From: CALKJP01 sp046299555
GTDB taxonomy: Bacteria; Bacteroidota; Bacteroidia; JACCXN01
Assembly: GCA_046299555.1 (NCBI GenBank)
Contig: JBKBHS010000001.1
Location: 868,001 to 932,000, forward strand
Direction of reading: 5' to 3'
Length of the DNA stretch: 64,000 bases
Part shown: positions 1 through 8,908 of the stretch, piece after piece
Numbering within the stretch: position 1 is the stretch's first letter
How the letters are laid out: every line of letters starts with the position of its first letter
Translations under genes and position numbers: made by a program
The notes under the pieces: generated by a model
Seen by the model: only the letters and a program-made list of their open reading frames with translations
The model's database searches: none
Told to the model about the DNA's origin: nothing

Positions 1-1130
1 ATTGTTGCTCTTGGGGACCTCTTATTTTAGGACATGCCAATGATAAAGTTGTAAATGCCATTACCACCACAGCTGCTAATGGAACATCCTTTGGAGCTCC
101 TACCGAACTCGAGAATGAATTAGCGGAACTAATTCTTACCTTTAATAAATACATCGAAAAAATTCGTTTCGTAAGTTCGGGTACTGAAGCGGTGATGAGT
201 GCCATTCGCTTGGCCAGAGGATATACTAAACGCAATAAAATATTAAAATTTGAAGGTTGTTATCATGGTCATAGCGATTCTTTACTCGTAAAGGCAGGTT
301 CGGGATTGGTAACCTTTGGCGAAACTTCATCTGCCGGAGTACCAAAATCGTTTGTGGATGAAACTATTGTTGTTTCATTAGATAGTGAGGAAGCTGTAAA
401 AGAAGCTTTCGCAAAATTTAAAAACGAAATAGCCTGTGTAATTATTGAACCAATACCCGCCAATAATGGATTGCTTTTGCAGCGAAAAGAGTTTTTAGAA
501 TTTCTTAGAAAAATTTGTACAGAAAACGAAACCCTTTTATTGTTTGATGAAGTAATTTCAGGATTTAGAGTTGGTTTTTGCGGTGCAGCAGGGCATTATA
601 ATATAAAACCTGATATTATAACTTATGGAAAAATAATTGGAGGAGGTATGCCGGTTGGTGCATACGGAGCATCGAAAGAAATTATGAGTAATATATCGCC
701 TGATGGTAATGTTTATCAAGCAGGAACTTTAAGTGGTAATCCTGTGGCTATGGCAGCAGGTATTGCTCAATTAAAAGAATGTTTAAAACCTGAATTTTAT
801 TTTGAATTAGATAGAAAAACAAGATTGTTAATTCAAACAATAAAAGAAAAATTTCAACCCAAAAATTTCCCCTTTAAAATTCATCAATTGGGTTCTATAT
901 TTTGGATTGCATTTTCTAATCAAGAATATATCAGAAAAGCCGAAGATATTGATCCTGAAAGCATGAAGTATTTTAGATTACTTCACGCAGAACTTTTGAA
1001 AAAAGGAATTTATTTAGGTCCATCCGGTTATGAAGTAGGATTTGTTTCAGAAGCACATAGCGAAGAAGATATCTTAAAAACGGCAGAAGCTTTCGTTCAG
1101 GCATTGCAAATGATAGATGCACAATCATGA
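1..1130 (+). CDS. hemL: Glutamate-1-semialdehyde 2,1-aminomutase, 5'-truncated
   Basis: PLP enzyme that converts glutamate-1-semialdehyde to 5-aminolevulinate, the C5-pathway entry to tetrapyrroles, in the cytoplasm. The frame is open from base 3, so the gene starts before the window; about 375 residues are present of a usual length near 430. Visible hallmarks are VSSGTEAVMSAIRLARGYT near the start, EPIPANNG, the LLLFDEVISGFR segment with the PLP-contacting Asp, and YGKIIGGGMPVGAYGA, whose Lys is the expected Schiff-base residue. The GTG at 192 lies inside the family's conserved region and is not the real start. The next gene follows 52 bases later on the same strand. Identification is firm; only the N-terminus is missing. 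Confidence 0.95.
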   Translation, partial: CCSWGPLILGHANDKVVNAITTTAANGTSFGAPTELENELAELILTFNKYIEKIRFVSSGTEAVMSAIRLARGYTKRNKILKFEGCYHGHSDSLLVKAGSGLVTFGETSSAGVPKSFVDETIVVSLDSEEAVKEAFAKFKNEIACVIIEPIPANNGLLLQRKEFLEFLRKICTENETLLLFDEVISGFRVGFCGAAGHYNIKPDIITYGKIIGGGMPVGAYGASKEIMSNISPDGNVYQAGTLSGNPVAMAAGIAQLKECLKPEFYFELDRKTRLLIQTIKEKFQPKNFPFKIHQLGSIFWIAFSNQEYIRKAEDIDPESMKYFRLLHAELLKKGIYLGPSGYEVGFVSEAHSEEDILKTAEAFVQALQMIDAQS

Positions 1131-1182
1131 GCATCTTTTTAAAATTACTTTTTGTATATTAGCCTAACTAAAAAAATAAAAC

Positions 1183-2112
1183 ATGAAAAAACTAATACTC
1201 TCACTTACCTTAAGCATTGCATTTTTATTAAATTCCAATGCTCAAATACCAAACGGTTTTATGGAAAATTGGTCATCAACACAGTTGGCTGGATTAGGTG
1301 AAGAACCAACCGGATGGGCTACTACAAATGTTTTATCATCATTTTTATTAGGAGGAAATCCGGTATCAGTTTTTAAAGAAAATGTAGGATATTCCGGCTT
1401 TGCTGCAAAGGTTACTACCATTCGACAAGCCAATAATCAAACCAGTGGAAATTTGCCTGATACAACTGGATTTATGTTATTAGGCTCAATAGATATGAAT
1501 GGTAATATATTACCGGCTCCATACAACTATCCTGCACGTCCCAATTCATTACTATTTAGAAGTAAATACCAACCAAACGGAACTGATACTGCCGGTGTTG
1601 GTATTTTAATGTTTAAATGGAACACCACATTAAACAAAAGAGATACAATTGGGGAAGGCTATTATAGGGTGGGCGATTCACAAGGAACTTATGTGCTTAG
1701 TTCTGCAATTATAAATTACAATATTGCTTCGGTAATACCTGATAGTATGTTAATCTTCGTAATAGCAAGTTTAAGAGATCCGGCTACTGGTCAATATCCT
1801 AAAGTTGGAAGTGCTTTTTACGTAGATCACTTCTATTTTGATATTACAGCCGGTATTGATAATGAAAATGTTTCTACATCTGTTATAGTGTATCCAAATC
1901 CAAGCACATTTGCGGTTAACTTTAAATTTGATGCAGATCAGCCTAAGGCAATCCTTATTTATGATATGCAAGGGCGTTTAATTGAAAATGTATCGGTTCA
2001 ATCTTCCAACCATACCATTTCTACCGAAAAATGGGCTAAAGGAATGTATTCATATAGCCTCATTGCAAACGATAATTCTATTTTAAAAACCGGTAAATTT
2101 CAAGTTCAGTAA
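1183..2112 (+). CDS. Secreted protein with T9SS type A sorting domain
   Basis: A 309-residue exported protein of unknown role. Residues 1-21 form a clean Sec signal peptide (MKKLILSLTLSIAFLLNSNAQ). The last 75 or so residues begin with VYPNPS and end in a Lys-Thr-Gly-Lys-Phe strand, the pattern of the type A C-terminal sorting domain recognised by the type IX system, so the mature protein should be released or anchored at the cell surface. The middle part (about 22-230) looks like a beta-sandwich and resembles Bacteroidota proteins usually annotated only as hypothetical; I recognise no catalytic motif. It is followed by a strong terminator and appears monocistronic. Confidence 0.85.
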   Translation: MKKLILSLTLSIAFLLNSNAQIPNGFMENWSSTQLAGLGEEPTGWATTNVLSSFLLGGNPVSVFKENVGYSGFAAKVTTIRQANNQTSGNLPDTTGFMLLGSIDMNGNILPAPYNYPARPNSLLFRSKYQPNGTDTAGVGILMFKWNTTLNKRDTIGEGYYRVGDSQGTYVLSSAIINYNIASVIPDSMLIFVIASLRDPATGQYPKVGSAFYVDHFYFDITAGIDNENVSTSVIVYPNPSTFAVNFKFDADQPKAILIYDMQGRLIENVSVQSSNHTISTEKWAKGMYSYSLIANDNSILKTGKFQVQ

Positions 2113-2133
2113 TATTTAAATTTTTTATTTTAG

Positions 2134-2167
2134 AAAAGGCTTTGGGTGAATGCTCAAAGCCTTTTTT
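2134..2167 (+). terminator. Intrinsic terminator after the T9SS protein
   Basis: An 11-bp stem (AAAAGGCTTTG pairing with CAAAGCCTTTT) with a 10-base loop, followed by T residues. It lies 21 bases past the stop codon of the secreted protein at 1183-2112. Confidence 0.85.
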
Positions 2168-2253
2168 GTAACTAATTGATATGCATTGCGTATATCGTTG
2201 TAAATTAATTTGGCACAGCTTTTGAATTTATGCAGGTATTAAAAAATCAAAAT

Positions 2254-3072
2254 ATGAAAAAGGGGATAATATTATTAATGGCAGGATGGATATTTCTGGG
2301 CGTATTTGCTCAGCCTGCAAAAGCTCCTGAAATGTCTGCTCCAAAAGATCCTTCTGAATTACGAAAAACAAACAATAAAGCATTTAAAGCCGGAGAGTTT
2401 CTTAAGTACAGAGTATATTATGGATTAATTGATGCAGGCTTTGCCGAATTGGAAGTAAAGGAAATGGAAAAACCTTTATTTGGTCGTAAAGTATATCATG
2501 TAGTTGGAAACGGATATAGCAGAGGTACATTTGATTTCTTTTTCAGAGTGCGCGATAAATATGAAACCTATTTAGATGCTGAAGGTCTTTTTCCATGGGT
2601 GTTTATAAGAAGAGTGGATGAAGGCGGATATATCATTAATCAGGATTATAAATTTTATCAGCATAAAAATATAGTAGAAACTGAAAAAGGTAATAAGCAC
2701 GAAGTACAGGATTATATGCAGGATGCCTTGTCTGCCTTTTATTACGCACGTGCAACCGATTTTAGCAATGCAAAACCCGGTGATATTTTTACCTACAATA
2801 CCTTTATAGACGAAGAAGTTTATCCATTAAGTATAAAATTTATTGGAAGAGAAACTATAAATGTAGATGGTGTAAAGTATAAATGCTTAAAATTTAGACC
2901 GGTGGTTCAAAAAGGACGAATTTTTAAAAGAGAAGAAGATTTGAATGTATGGGTTACCGATGATGAAAATAAAATTCCGGTTTTTGCTTCAGCAAAAATA
3001 TTGGTCGGTTCAATAAAAATGGAATTGGTAGAATATAAAAATCTTGCAAACCCGGTAGCTCTAGAAAATTAG
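2254..3072 (+). CDS. DUF3108 domain-containing exported protein
   Basis: A 272-residue protein matching the DUF3108 family: an exported, beta-rich domain whose members are often annotated only by that name. The frame could start at the ATG at 2230, but the ATG at 2254 gives a normal signal peptide (MKKGIILLMAGWIFLGVFAQ), so I chose it. Family features include the GEFLKYRVYYGLIDAGFAEL segment near residue 50, followed by alternating strands with the conserved YSRGTFDFFF and VRDKYETYLD segments, and a C-terminal stretch ending in a strand that carries MELVEYKN. It is flanked by terminators on both sides, so it is probably a single-gene unit. Molecular function unknown. Confidence 0.85.
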   Translation: MKKGIILLMAGWIFLGVFAQPAKAPEMSAPKDPSELRKTNNKAFKAGEFLKYRVYYGLIDAGFAELEVKEMEKPLFGRKVYHVVGNGYSRGTFDFFFRVRDKYETYLDAEGLFPWVFIRRVDEGGYIINQDYKFYQHKNIVETEKGNKHEVQDYMQDALSAFYYARATDFSNAKPGDIFTYNTFIDEEVYPLSIKFIGRETINVDGVKYKCLKFRPVVQKGRIFKREEDLNVWVTDDENKIPVFASAKILVGSIKMELVEYKNLANPVALEN

Positions 3073-3095
3073 AGATTTGTTAGAATTAACTATCT

Positions 3096-3134
3096 AAAGC
3101 CACGATATGATAATTATCATGTCGTGGCTTTTTT
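3096..3134 (+). terminator. Intrinsic terminator after DUF3108 gene
   Basis: An 18-bp almost perfect stem (left arm starts AAAGCCACGA, right arm ends CGTGGCTTT, with one G-U pair) with essentially no loop, followed by six T residues. Placed 24 bases after the stop codon. Confidence 0.85.
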
Positions 3135-3169
3135 AATTTTTATTTACCTTGCAAAAAAAAATAATAGCG

Positions 3170-4171
3170 ATGGAACTAACTCAAGAAATAATCGACAAAA
3201 TTGTCCAATTAGATGAAAAATATAAAAGTATTGGACAAAGTCTTGAAAGTTATCTGGACGGATTGCTAACGTCTAATCCAACTACTTATTGGGACTATAT
3301 AAACGTTGATACTTTGTTAAGTCTTCAGCATCCTAAAACAGATTTTCCGGATGAGTTAATTTTTATCATTTACCATCAAATTACAGAATTGTATTTTAAA
3401 CTGTCTTTACACGAGTTGGAGCAGCTGGCCAATAATGGTAGAAATGTATTGCCAAACGGACATGATTTGGGATGGAAAGATAAACTGGATGTAAATTTAT
3501 TTATTGAGCGTGTAGAGCGAGTAAATCGTTATTTCGAAGCTTTAACGAAGTCCTTTGATATAATGGTTACAGGAATGGAAAAGGAGCAGTTTCTTCGATT
3601 TAGAATGGCATTATTACCAGCCAGTGGATTTCAGTCGGCTCAATATCGTTTAATAGAGATGGCTTGTACTGATATGTTTAATTTAGTTGATAAAGATGTA
3701 CGCTCAAAATTTGCCGATAAAAATGCAAGCATAGAAGAAATGTTTGAACATATTTATTGGAAACAAGGTGCAACAGAATTAGCTACCGGTAAGAAAACAT
3801 TAACACTTAAACACTTTGAAAAAAAATATTCAGATAAATTTATCCAATTTGCTAAGGAATACGCAAATAAAAATTTGTGGAGAAAATACAAAAGCTTATC
3901 AGAAACAGACCAGAAAAATCCAAAGTTAATAGAGGCTTTAAAATTTTTAGATGTAAACGTAAATATCAATTGGCCTTTGGTGCATTATAAATCTGCGGTA
4001 CGTTATTTACAGCAAGACACCGAAGATGTAGCTGCTACGGGCGGTACCAACTGGCAAAAGTATTTGCCTCCTCGTTTTCAAAAACGCATTTTCTATCCGG
4101 AGCTTTGGACAGAGCAAGAAAAAGAGGAATGGGGCAGTTCTTGGGTAAACAGAGAGGTATTTGGAAAATAA
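3170..4171 (+). CDS. kynA: Tryptophan 2,3-dioxygenase
   Basis: Heme dioxygenase that opens the indole ring of L-tryptophan to give N-formylkynurenine, the first step of the kynurenine route, in the cytoplasm. The ATG at 3170 gives 333 residues; the longer frame from a TTG at 3149 adds only seven Lys-rich residues and was rejected. Family signatures are TYWDYINVDTLLSLQHPKT, then IYHQITELYFKL (with the His near the distal heme pocket), and GFQSAQYRLIEM, which carries the substrate-binding Arg. Near the C-terminus W-P-L-V-H-Y is consistent with the proximal heme-ligand region. No other kynurenine-pathway gene lies nearby, so the enzyme stands alone here. It converges on ispG across a shared terminator. 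Confidence 0.93.
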   Translation: MELTQEIIDKIVQLDEKYKSIGQSLESYLDGLLTSNPTTYWDYINVDTLLSLQHPKTDFPDELIFIIYHQITELYFKLSLHELEQLANNGRNVLPNGHDLGWKDKLDVNLFIERVERVNRYFEALTKSFDIMVTGMEKEQFLRFRMALLPASGFQSAQYRLIEMACTDMFNLVDKDVRSKFADKNASIEEMFEHIYWKQGATELATGKKTLTLKHFEKKYSDKFIQFAKEYANKNLWRKYKSLSETDQKNPKLIEALKFLDVNVNINWPLVHYKSAVRYLQQDTEDVAATGGTNWQKYLPPRFQKRIFYPELWTEQEKEEWGSSWVNREVFGK

Positions 4172-4206
4172 AAATCGCCCCGAGTTTTCACTCGGGGCGA
4201 TTTTTG
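4172..4206. terminator. Bidirectional terminator between kynA and ispG
   Basis: A perfect GC-rich stem (AAATCGCCCCGAG with CTCGGGGCGATTT) flanked by A residues on the left and T residues on the right. It works for both converging genes and begins directly after the kynA stop codon. Confidence 0.9.
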
Positions 4207-4223
4207 TGTTTAAACACTGATTT

Positions 4224-6185
4224 TTAAATAGTTTTTTCTACCCAATCGCCATTTTCTTTTATTAATTCTATTAATGCATCAACCGCTTTTTCTGATTCTA
4301 TATTTCGTTTTACTACCTCTTTACCTTTGTATAAAGTAATTTTTCCTACACCTGTTCCAACATAGCCGTAATCTGCATCCGCCATTTCTCCGGGACCGTT
4401 TACAATACAGCCCATAATGCCAATTTTTATGCCTTTTAAATGATCGGTAACTGCACGTATTTTAGCGGTGGTTTCCTGTAAATCAAATAATGTTCTTCCG
4501 CAAGAAGGACATGAAATATATTCTGTTTTTGAAATTCGTGTACGCGATGCTTGTAATATACCAAATGCTAAATTGTTGATGTTTTTTGGAGCGCTTACAT
4601 TCGGAGCTTTTATCCAAATGCCATCGCCCATACCATCAATTAATAAGCCACCTAAATCAGTAGCTGCAAAAAGTTGTAATTCGTTTTCGCTGATGTTTTG
4701 ATAATTTCGTTTTAAAATTACCGGCACATTGCTTTTATGATTCATTAATTCAATTATCATTCTGCGCTGCTCAGGCATGGCATGTTCGTTAAACGTATCC
4801 AATACCAATACAACAGGCTCTGATTTAATTTTACTGATAAATTCTTCTGTAAGGGTTGATAAATCTGCCGCAACAAAATTCAGCTCTTTTGATTTTTCTG
4901 TGCTGTTGAAATATTCGTTTCCGCAAAATAAAGGATAGCTGCGGGTTTTATTTTCGATACGTTTCCATTTTTCTGAATTGTAAATAATACCCAGCGTTCC
5001 GGGAATTTCAAAATTTACGTCATTATCTCCAACATATATATAATCGCAAGCTAAATCAGAAATGTTCCATTTGTCAAGTGGTACTGAGTAATTATATCCA
5101 ACTGCAAAAAACGATGCAGGAGTTATGTTTTCTCTTTTGCTGAAATCTGCAATTACACGTGGCACATTATGATTTCCAATGTTGATTACTTCACGTGTTT
5201 GTCTTCTTTCGTATTCAAAAGGATTGTATGGAAGTTTTTCTCCAACAATTTCTTTAATTGGTGTATGATTTTTTCTCTTGCTGTATCTTTCAGCTAAAGC
5301 CTTTGCAACAGGAATTTCAAATTCAGGTTCTTCGGTTAAAGATACACGAATGGTGTCTCCTAACCCATCTTCTAATAAAGTGCCAATACCAACCGCTGAT
5401 TTAATACGTCCATCTTCTCCTTCTCCTGCTTCGGTTACGCCTAAATGTAAAGGATAGTTCATGTTGTTTCCCATCATGGTTTTAACCAACAATCGGTAGG
5501 CTTGTACCATTACCTGTGTATTGCTGGCTTTCATGGAAAGAACAATGTTGTAAAACCCTTCGTCTTCACAAATACGTAAAAATTCCATGGCAGATTCTAC
5601 CATTCCATGAGGCGTATCGCCATAGCGGCTTAATATTCGATCGCTCAATGAACCATGATTAGTTCCTATGCGCATGGCTGTTCCGTATTCTTTGCAAATT
5701 TTTACCAATGGAATAAATCGTTCGCGAATTCTTTCTAATTCTGCGTTGTATGTTGCATCAGTATATTCAATATGTTCAAATTTCTTTTTGTCAGCGTAGT
5801 TCCCTGGGTTTACACGCACTTTTTCTACAATACGAGCAGCCAGTTCAGCAGCATTGGGTGTAAAGTGAATATCAGCAACCAATGGAGTATTATATCCTTT
5901 AGCTCTAAGCTCTTTTTTAATGTTTTCGAGATTTTGTGCTTCTTTAATGCTTGGCGCAGTAATTCTAACCAATTCGCATCCTGCCTCAATCATTCGGATG
6001 GCTTGTGCAACGGTAGCTTCTGTGTTCATGGTGTCGGTAGTAGTCATTGACTGTACACGAATGGGATTATCGCCTCCCATTAATAAATCACCAATTTTTA
6101 CTTCTCGGGTTTTAAATCTTGAATAGGAAGTTAAGCTGTTGCAATATGGGGCTAATGGATTAATTACCTGAATGTTTGAGGACAT
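4224..6185 (-). CDS. ispG: (E)-4-hydroxy-3-methylbut-2-enyl-diphosphate synthase, long form
   Basis: [4Fe-4S] enzyme of the MEP isoprenoid pathway that reduces methylerythritol cyclodiphosphate to HMBPP. At 653 residues it is the long form known from Bacteroidota, plants and chlamydiae: a TIM barrel (about 15-300, with RVQSMTTTDTMNT, DIHFTPNAA and GTNHGSLSDR), an extra inserted domain (about 350-540), and the Fe-S domain at the end. The cluster cysteines are visible in CPSCGRTLFDL and GIMGCIVNGPGEMADADYGY. The first ATG of the frame (6224) would lie at or upstream of the transcription start predicted from the promoter box at 6212-6219, so the start at 6185 (MSSNIQVINP) is preferred. It is a single-gene unit between kynA and the end of the DAB-type operon. 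Confidence 0.95.
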   Translation of the reverse strand: MSSNIQVINPLAPYCNSLTSYSRFKTREVKIGDLLMGGDNPIRVQSMTTTDTMNTEATVAQAIRMIEAGCELVRITAPSIKEAQNLENIKKELRAKGYNTPLVADIHFTPNAAELAARIVEKVRVNPGNYADKKKFEHIEYTDATYNAELERIRERFIPLVKICKEYGTAMRIGTNHGSLSDRILSRYGDTPHGMVESAMEFLRICEDEGFYNIVLSMKASNTQVMVQAYRLLVKTMMGNNMNYPLHLGVTEAGEGEDGRIKSAVGIGTLLEDGLGDTIRVSLTEEPEFEIPVAKALAERYSKRKNHTPIKEIVGEKLPYNPFEYERRQTREVINIGNHNVPRVIADFSKRENITPASFFAVGYNYSVPLDKWNISDLACDYIYVGDNDVNFEIPGTLGIIYNSEKWKRIENKTRSYPLFCGNEYFNSTEKSKELNFVAADLSTLTEEFISKIKSEPVVLVLDTFNEHAMPEQRRMIIELMNHKSNVPVILKRNYQNISENELQLFAATDLGGLLIDGMGDGIWIKAPNVSAPKNINNLAFGILQASRTRISKTEYISCPSCGRTLFDLQETTAKIRAVTDHLKGIKIGIMGCIVNGPGEMADADYGYVGTGVGKITLYKGKEVVKRNIESEKAVDALIELIKENGDWVEKTI

Positions 6186-6211
6186 ATTTTTGCTTTTAAC
6201 AAGGTACAACA

Positions 6212-6245
6212 CAAAACTAAGCATTTTGTTTAATTAAACTTTCAA
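6212..6245 (-). promoter_or_regulatory. Promoter of ispG
   Basis: On the minus strand 6219-6212 reads TAGTTTTG, an exact match to the Bacteroidota -7 box TAnnTTTG; a TTG follows at 6245-6243 as a possible -33 element, 23 bases upstream. The predicted transcript starts near 6205, giving a leader of about 20 bases before the ATG at 6185. Confidence 0.5.
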
Positions 6246-6259
6246 CACAATTTAATGAA

Positions 6260-6520
6260 TTACTTAAGATTTTCAATTATTCTTTTAATGTCTTCATCAC
6301 CGGCAAAAATTTCAAAACGTTTATACTTACTGTTTCCTCCTTTTAATAATTTGATATCAGATTTTGGTATTTCAAAAATTTCTGATAAAAATGCTATAAT
6401 AGCCTCATTGGCTTTCCCATCAACAGGTGGGGCAGTAATGCGAACTTTTAAAGTGTTATCAGATAAAACTTCTATTTGATTTTTTTTAGCATTTGGTTTA
6501 GCTTCTACAAATAAAATCAT
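6260..6520 (-). CDS. DUF167 (YggU-type) family protein
   Basis: A small 86-residue protein covering the whole DUF167 domain, found widely in bacteria and archaea and still without an agreed function. The signature is clear: VEAKPNAKKNQIEVL at the start, then LKVRITAPPVDGKANEAI (the most conserved block), and a C-terminal strand-helix with LLKGGNSKYKRFEI. Its ATG overlaps the stop codon of the upstream DUF2490 gene (ATGA), which implies translational coupling, and it is the last gene of the minus-strand block that begins near 13.8 kb. Confidence 0.9.
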   Translation of the reverse strand: MILFVEAKPNAKKNQIEVLSDNTLKVRITAPPVDGKANEAIIAFLSEIFEIPKSDIKLLKGGNSKYKRFEIFAGDEDIKRIIENLK

Positions 6521-7287
6521 GATTCTTTTTTCCTAAAATCAAAATTATGAGTTAGTGCAATTTGAAGGGTATTATTGTTTTCGTAGTGAATGCCATCGTT
6601 TTTAAATACAAGATGGTTCATGTATCCTAACTGTATGTTGGTGCTTGGCAAAATTTGATAGCCCAATGCAAAAAATAAGCGATTTTGATCAAAAATATTT
6701 TTACCCACATTTTTGCCAAATGAAATAAAAGGCTCTTCGTACATGCGAATGAAAACCGTATTTTTTTCAATTACTGCTTTATTAATTGGGATAACTACAG
6801 AAAATAAATAGCGAATTCTATTTGTGTAAATCAAAGTGTCGAATATAATTTCTCCGTTTGTTTCTTTTTTATATTTATCCAAAAAACGTTGTTCTAATCG
6901 ATATCTGTGCGAAAAATTAATCCTCCCGTTTTTGTGAGAAAGTGTTAAGGTTTGCCATATTCGATGCTCGTTAAAGGTTGTAAGAACAGCTTGTTCACCG
7001 TAAGGGTATGTAATTATATTTCCATATCCAAGGGTAATTATGGCTTGGTCGTTTATTCTGTAGTCAATCCCGATTCGAGCAAGCGATTGTTGCCAGTTGT
7101 TTATCCATTCGTTTCTGCGCCATTGATATTCGGTATGTAAACTCCATTTATTGGTTAAACGATGATTTCCAAAATACATATACCAACCATTATTATTGAT
7201 ATTTTGTATTCTTGATTGAGTTAAAGCTGAATTGATAAATATTAAATTTAACAATACAGCTACGATGTAAAATGTGATTGCTTTCAA
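6517..7287 (-). CDS. DUF2490 family outer-membrane protein
   Basis: A 256-residue protein of the DUF2490 family, predicted as a small outer-membrane beta-barrel. Residues 1-23 are a signal peptide; the rest alternates hydrophobic and polar residues and has family features such as GWYMYFGNHRLTNKWSLHTE, WRRNEW, RIGIDYRI and HRYRLEQRF, with a barrel-like C-terminal strand. The only reasonable start is TTG at 7287, four bases after the SulP stop codon; no ATG occurs before residue 37. Lying directly behind SulP in a DAB operon, it could be the outer-membrane part of the transport unit, but that is inference. It overlaps the following DUF167 gene by four bases. Confidence 0.85.
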   Translation of the reverse strand: MKAITFYIVAVLLNLIFINSALTQSRIQNINNNGWYMYFGNHRLTNKWSLHTEYQWRRNEWINNWQQSLARIGIDYRINDQAIITLGYGNIITYPYGEQAVLTTFNEHRIWQTLTLSHKNGRINFSHRYRLEQRFLDKYKKETNGEIIFDTLIYTNRIRYLFSVVIPINKAVIEKNTVFIRMYEEPFISFGKNVGKNIFDQNRLFFALGYQILPSTNIQLGYMNHLVFKNDGIHYENNNTLQIALTHNFDFRKKES

Positions 7288-7291
7288 AGTG

Positions 7292-8881
7292 TTATTTTTT
7301 TAATACCCTTGTTGCTAATGGATGCTTTGATAATGGTTTATGATTTTCTAATCCAATAATGCTTACTTCTCGGTTTTTTTCTTTCATTTCAAATTCATAA
7401 TTATGAATAAAATTCATAAAAGAGTGATCTACTAGTTTTACCTTTTCAAAGTTTAGTATCATGTTATTTTCTTCCGGCATAACTGATAAAAGCTTTTTAT
7501 AAGCAATTAAGTTTGAAAAAACAGCTACTCCATCAAAATTGATTTTAGTCGTTTTATTTCCATTACTCTCTATAGTATAGTGTGCTTTAAAAAGATTTTT
7601 TAAACTAGCTCCATTATACAAGTGAAATAAAAATTTCACTATTATTCCGGCAAGAACTCCTAATAATAAATCTTCAGCCAGAGTAACAATTATAGTGGTT
7701 AAGAAAATTGCTAATTGTTCTTTTCCTATATGATAAGTACGAATAAATTCTTTTGGTGCAGCAAGTCTGTATCCGGCAAAAATTAGCATGGCTGCAAGCG
7801 CTGAATTAGGAATTAATTCTATCAAAGGAATTAGAAAAATCATTGCTAGTAATAGGAAAAATCCGTGAAAAAAGTTTGACCATTTTGTTTTTGCCCCAAA
7901 TCCAATGTTAGATGAACTTCTAACAACTTCAGAAATCATAGGCAAACCACCCAATAATCCTGAAAGCAAGTTTCCAGTTCCTTGTCCAATTAAATCGCCA
8001 TTATAGTTTGATTGACGTTTGTAAGGATCTAAGCTGTCAACTGCTTTTACAGTAAGTAGCGATTCAAGTGAGCTTACAAATAAAAACATAAATACATATT
8101 TCCAGAAAGTAAATGTTCCAATGGCAGAAAAATCTGCATTTATATTTATGTTTCCCCAAAAATCTCCAATTGATACCAAAGAATAGGATGGTTCGGTTTG
8201 TTTAAAATGCCAAAAAGTAGTTAATGGTACTGCTACTAATAGTACTACCATGGGAGCAGGGATTTTTTTCAAGAAATTTATTTTTAACAATGGCAAACCA
8301 AACATGATAATAAGTCCGATTATTCCAATGGCTGCAATATGCCAATGCGCATTTAAGATAAACTTTGGTATATCCATATAAAGTTCAATTGGACTTTCGC
8401 CTTTGTATAAAGTTGGATCATCGCCTAAAAGTACAGGAATTTGTTTGGCGATAATAATTAATCCAATAGCAGCCAGCATTCCATGAACTGCAGAATGTGG
8501 AAAGAAATCGCTTAATGAACCAAATTTTAAAATACCAAATAATATTTGAAAGGCAGCCATTATTACGATAGCGGCACTTGCAATTTTCCAACCTTGTTCA
8601 TTTCCTCCAAAATCTGTAACTGCACTTGCAGCTATGGTTATTAACCCTGCAGCCGGGCCTTTAATACTTAATTCAGAAACCTTAAAGAATACAGTTACTA
8701 AACCGCCAATCATAGCAGATAAAACGCCCATAGCCGCAGGAAATCCACTTGCCTTTGCTATTCCTAAACTTAATGGGAGTGCTAATAAAAAAACTAGAAA
8801 ACCTGATACTATATCGTTTTTCCAATACTTGCTTAATGCTTTTAAGCCTTTTTCATTGATTTGATTTGAAATTGATTTCAT
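7292..8881 (-). CDS. SulP family anion transporter (possible bicarbonate transporter)
   Basis: A 529-residue inner-membrane transporter of the SulP/SLC26 family: about 12-14 hydrophobic segments over residues 20-430, then a cytoplasmic STAS domain (about 440-525, including the strand MILNFEKVKLVDHSFM). The N-terminal SGFLVFLLALPLSLGIAKA and AAMGVLSAMIGGLV segments are typical. SulP proteins carry sulfate or, in the BicA subgroup, bicarbonate with sodium. Placement 27 bases behind dabB and dabA makes inorganic carbon the more likely substrate. Substrate cannot be read from the sequence alone. Confidence 0.92.
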   Translation of the reverse strand: MKSISNQINEKGLKALSKYWKNDIVSGFLVFLLALPLSLGIAKASGFPAAMGVLSAMIGGLVTVFFKVSELSIKGPAAGLITIAASAVTDFGGNEQGWKIASAAIVIMAAFQILFGILKFGSLSDFFPHSAVHGMLAAIGLIIIAKQIPVLLGDDPTLYKGESPIELYMDIPKFILNAHWHIAAIGIIGLIIMFGLPLLKINFLKKIPAPMVVLLVAVPLTTFWHFKQTEPSYSLVSIGDFWGNININADFSAIGTFTFWKYVFMFLFVSSLESLLTVKAVDSLDPYKRQSNYNGDLIGQGTGNLLSGLLGGLPMISEVVRSSSNIGFGAKTKWSNFFHGFFLLLAMIFLIPLIELIPNSALAAMLIFAGYRLAAPKEFIRTYHIGKEQLAIFLTTIIVTLAEDLLLGVLAGIIVKFLFHLYNGASLKNLFKAHYTIESNGNKTTKINFDGVAVFSNLIAYKKLLSVMPEENNMILNFEKVKLVDHSFMNFIHNYEFEMKEKNREVSIIGLENHKPLSKHPLATRVLKK

Positions 8882-8908
8882 ATAAAAGATGTTTAAACAT
8901 TAATTAAA

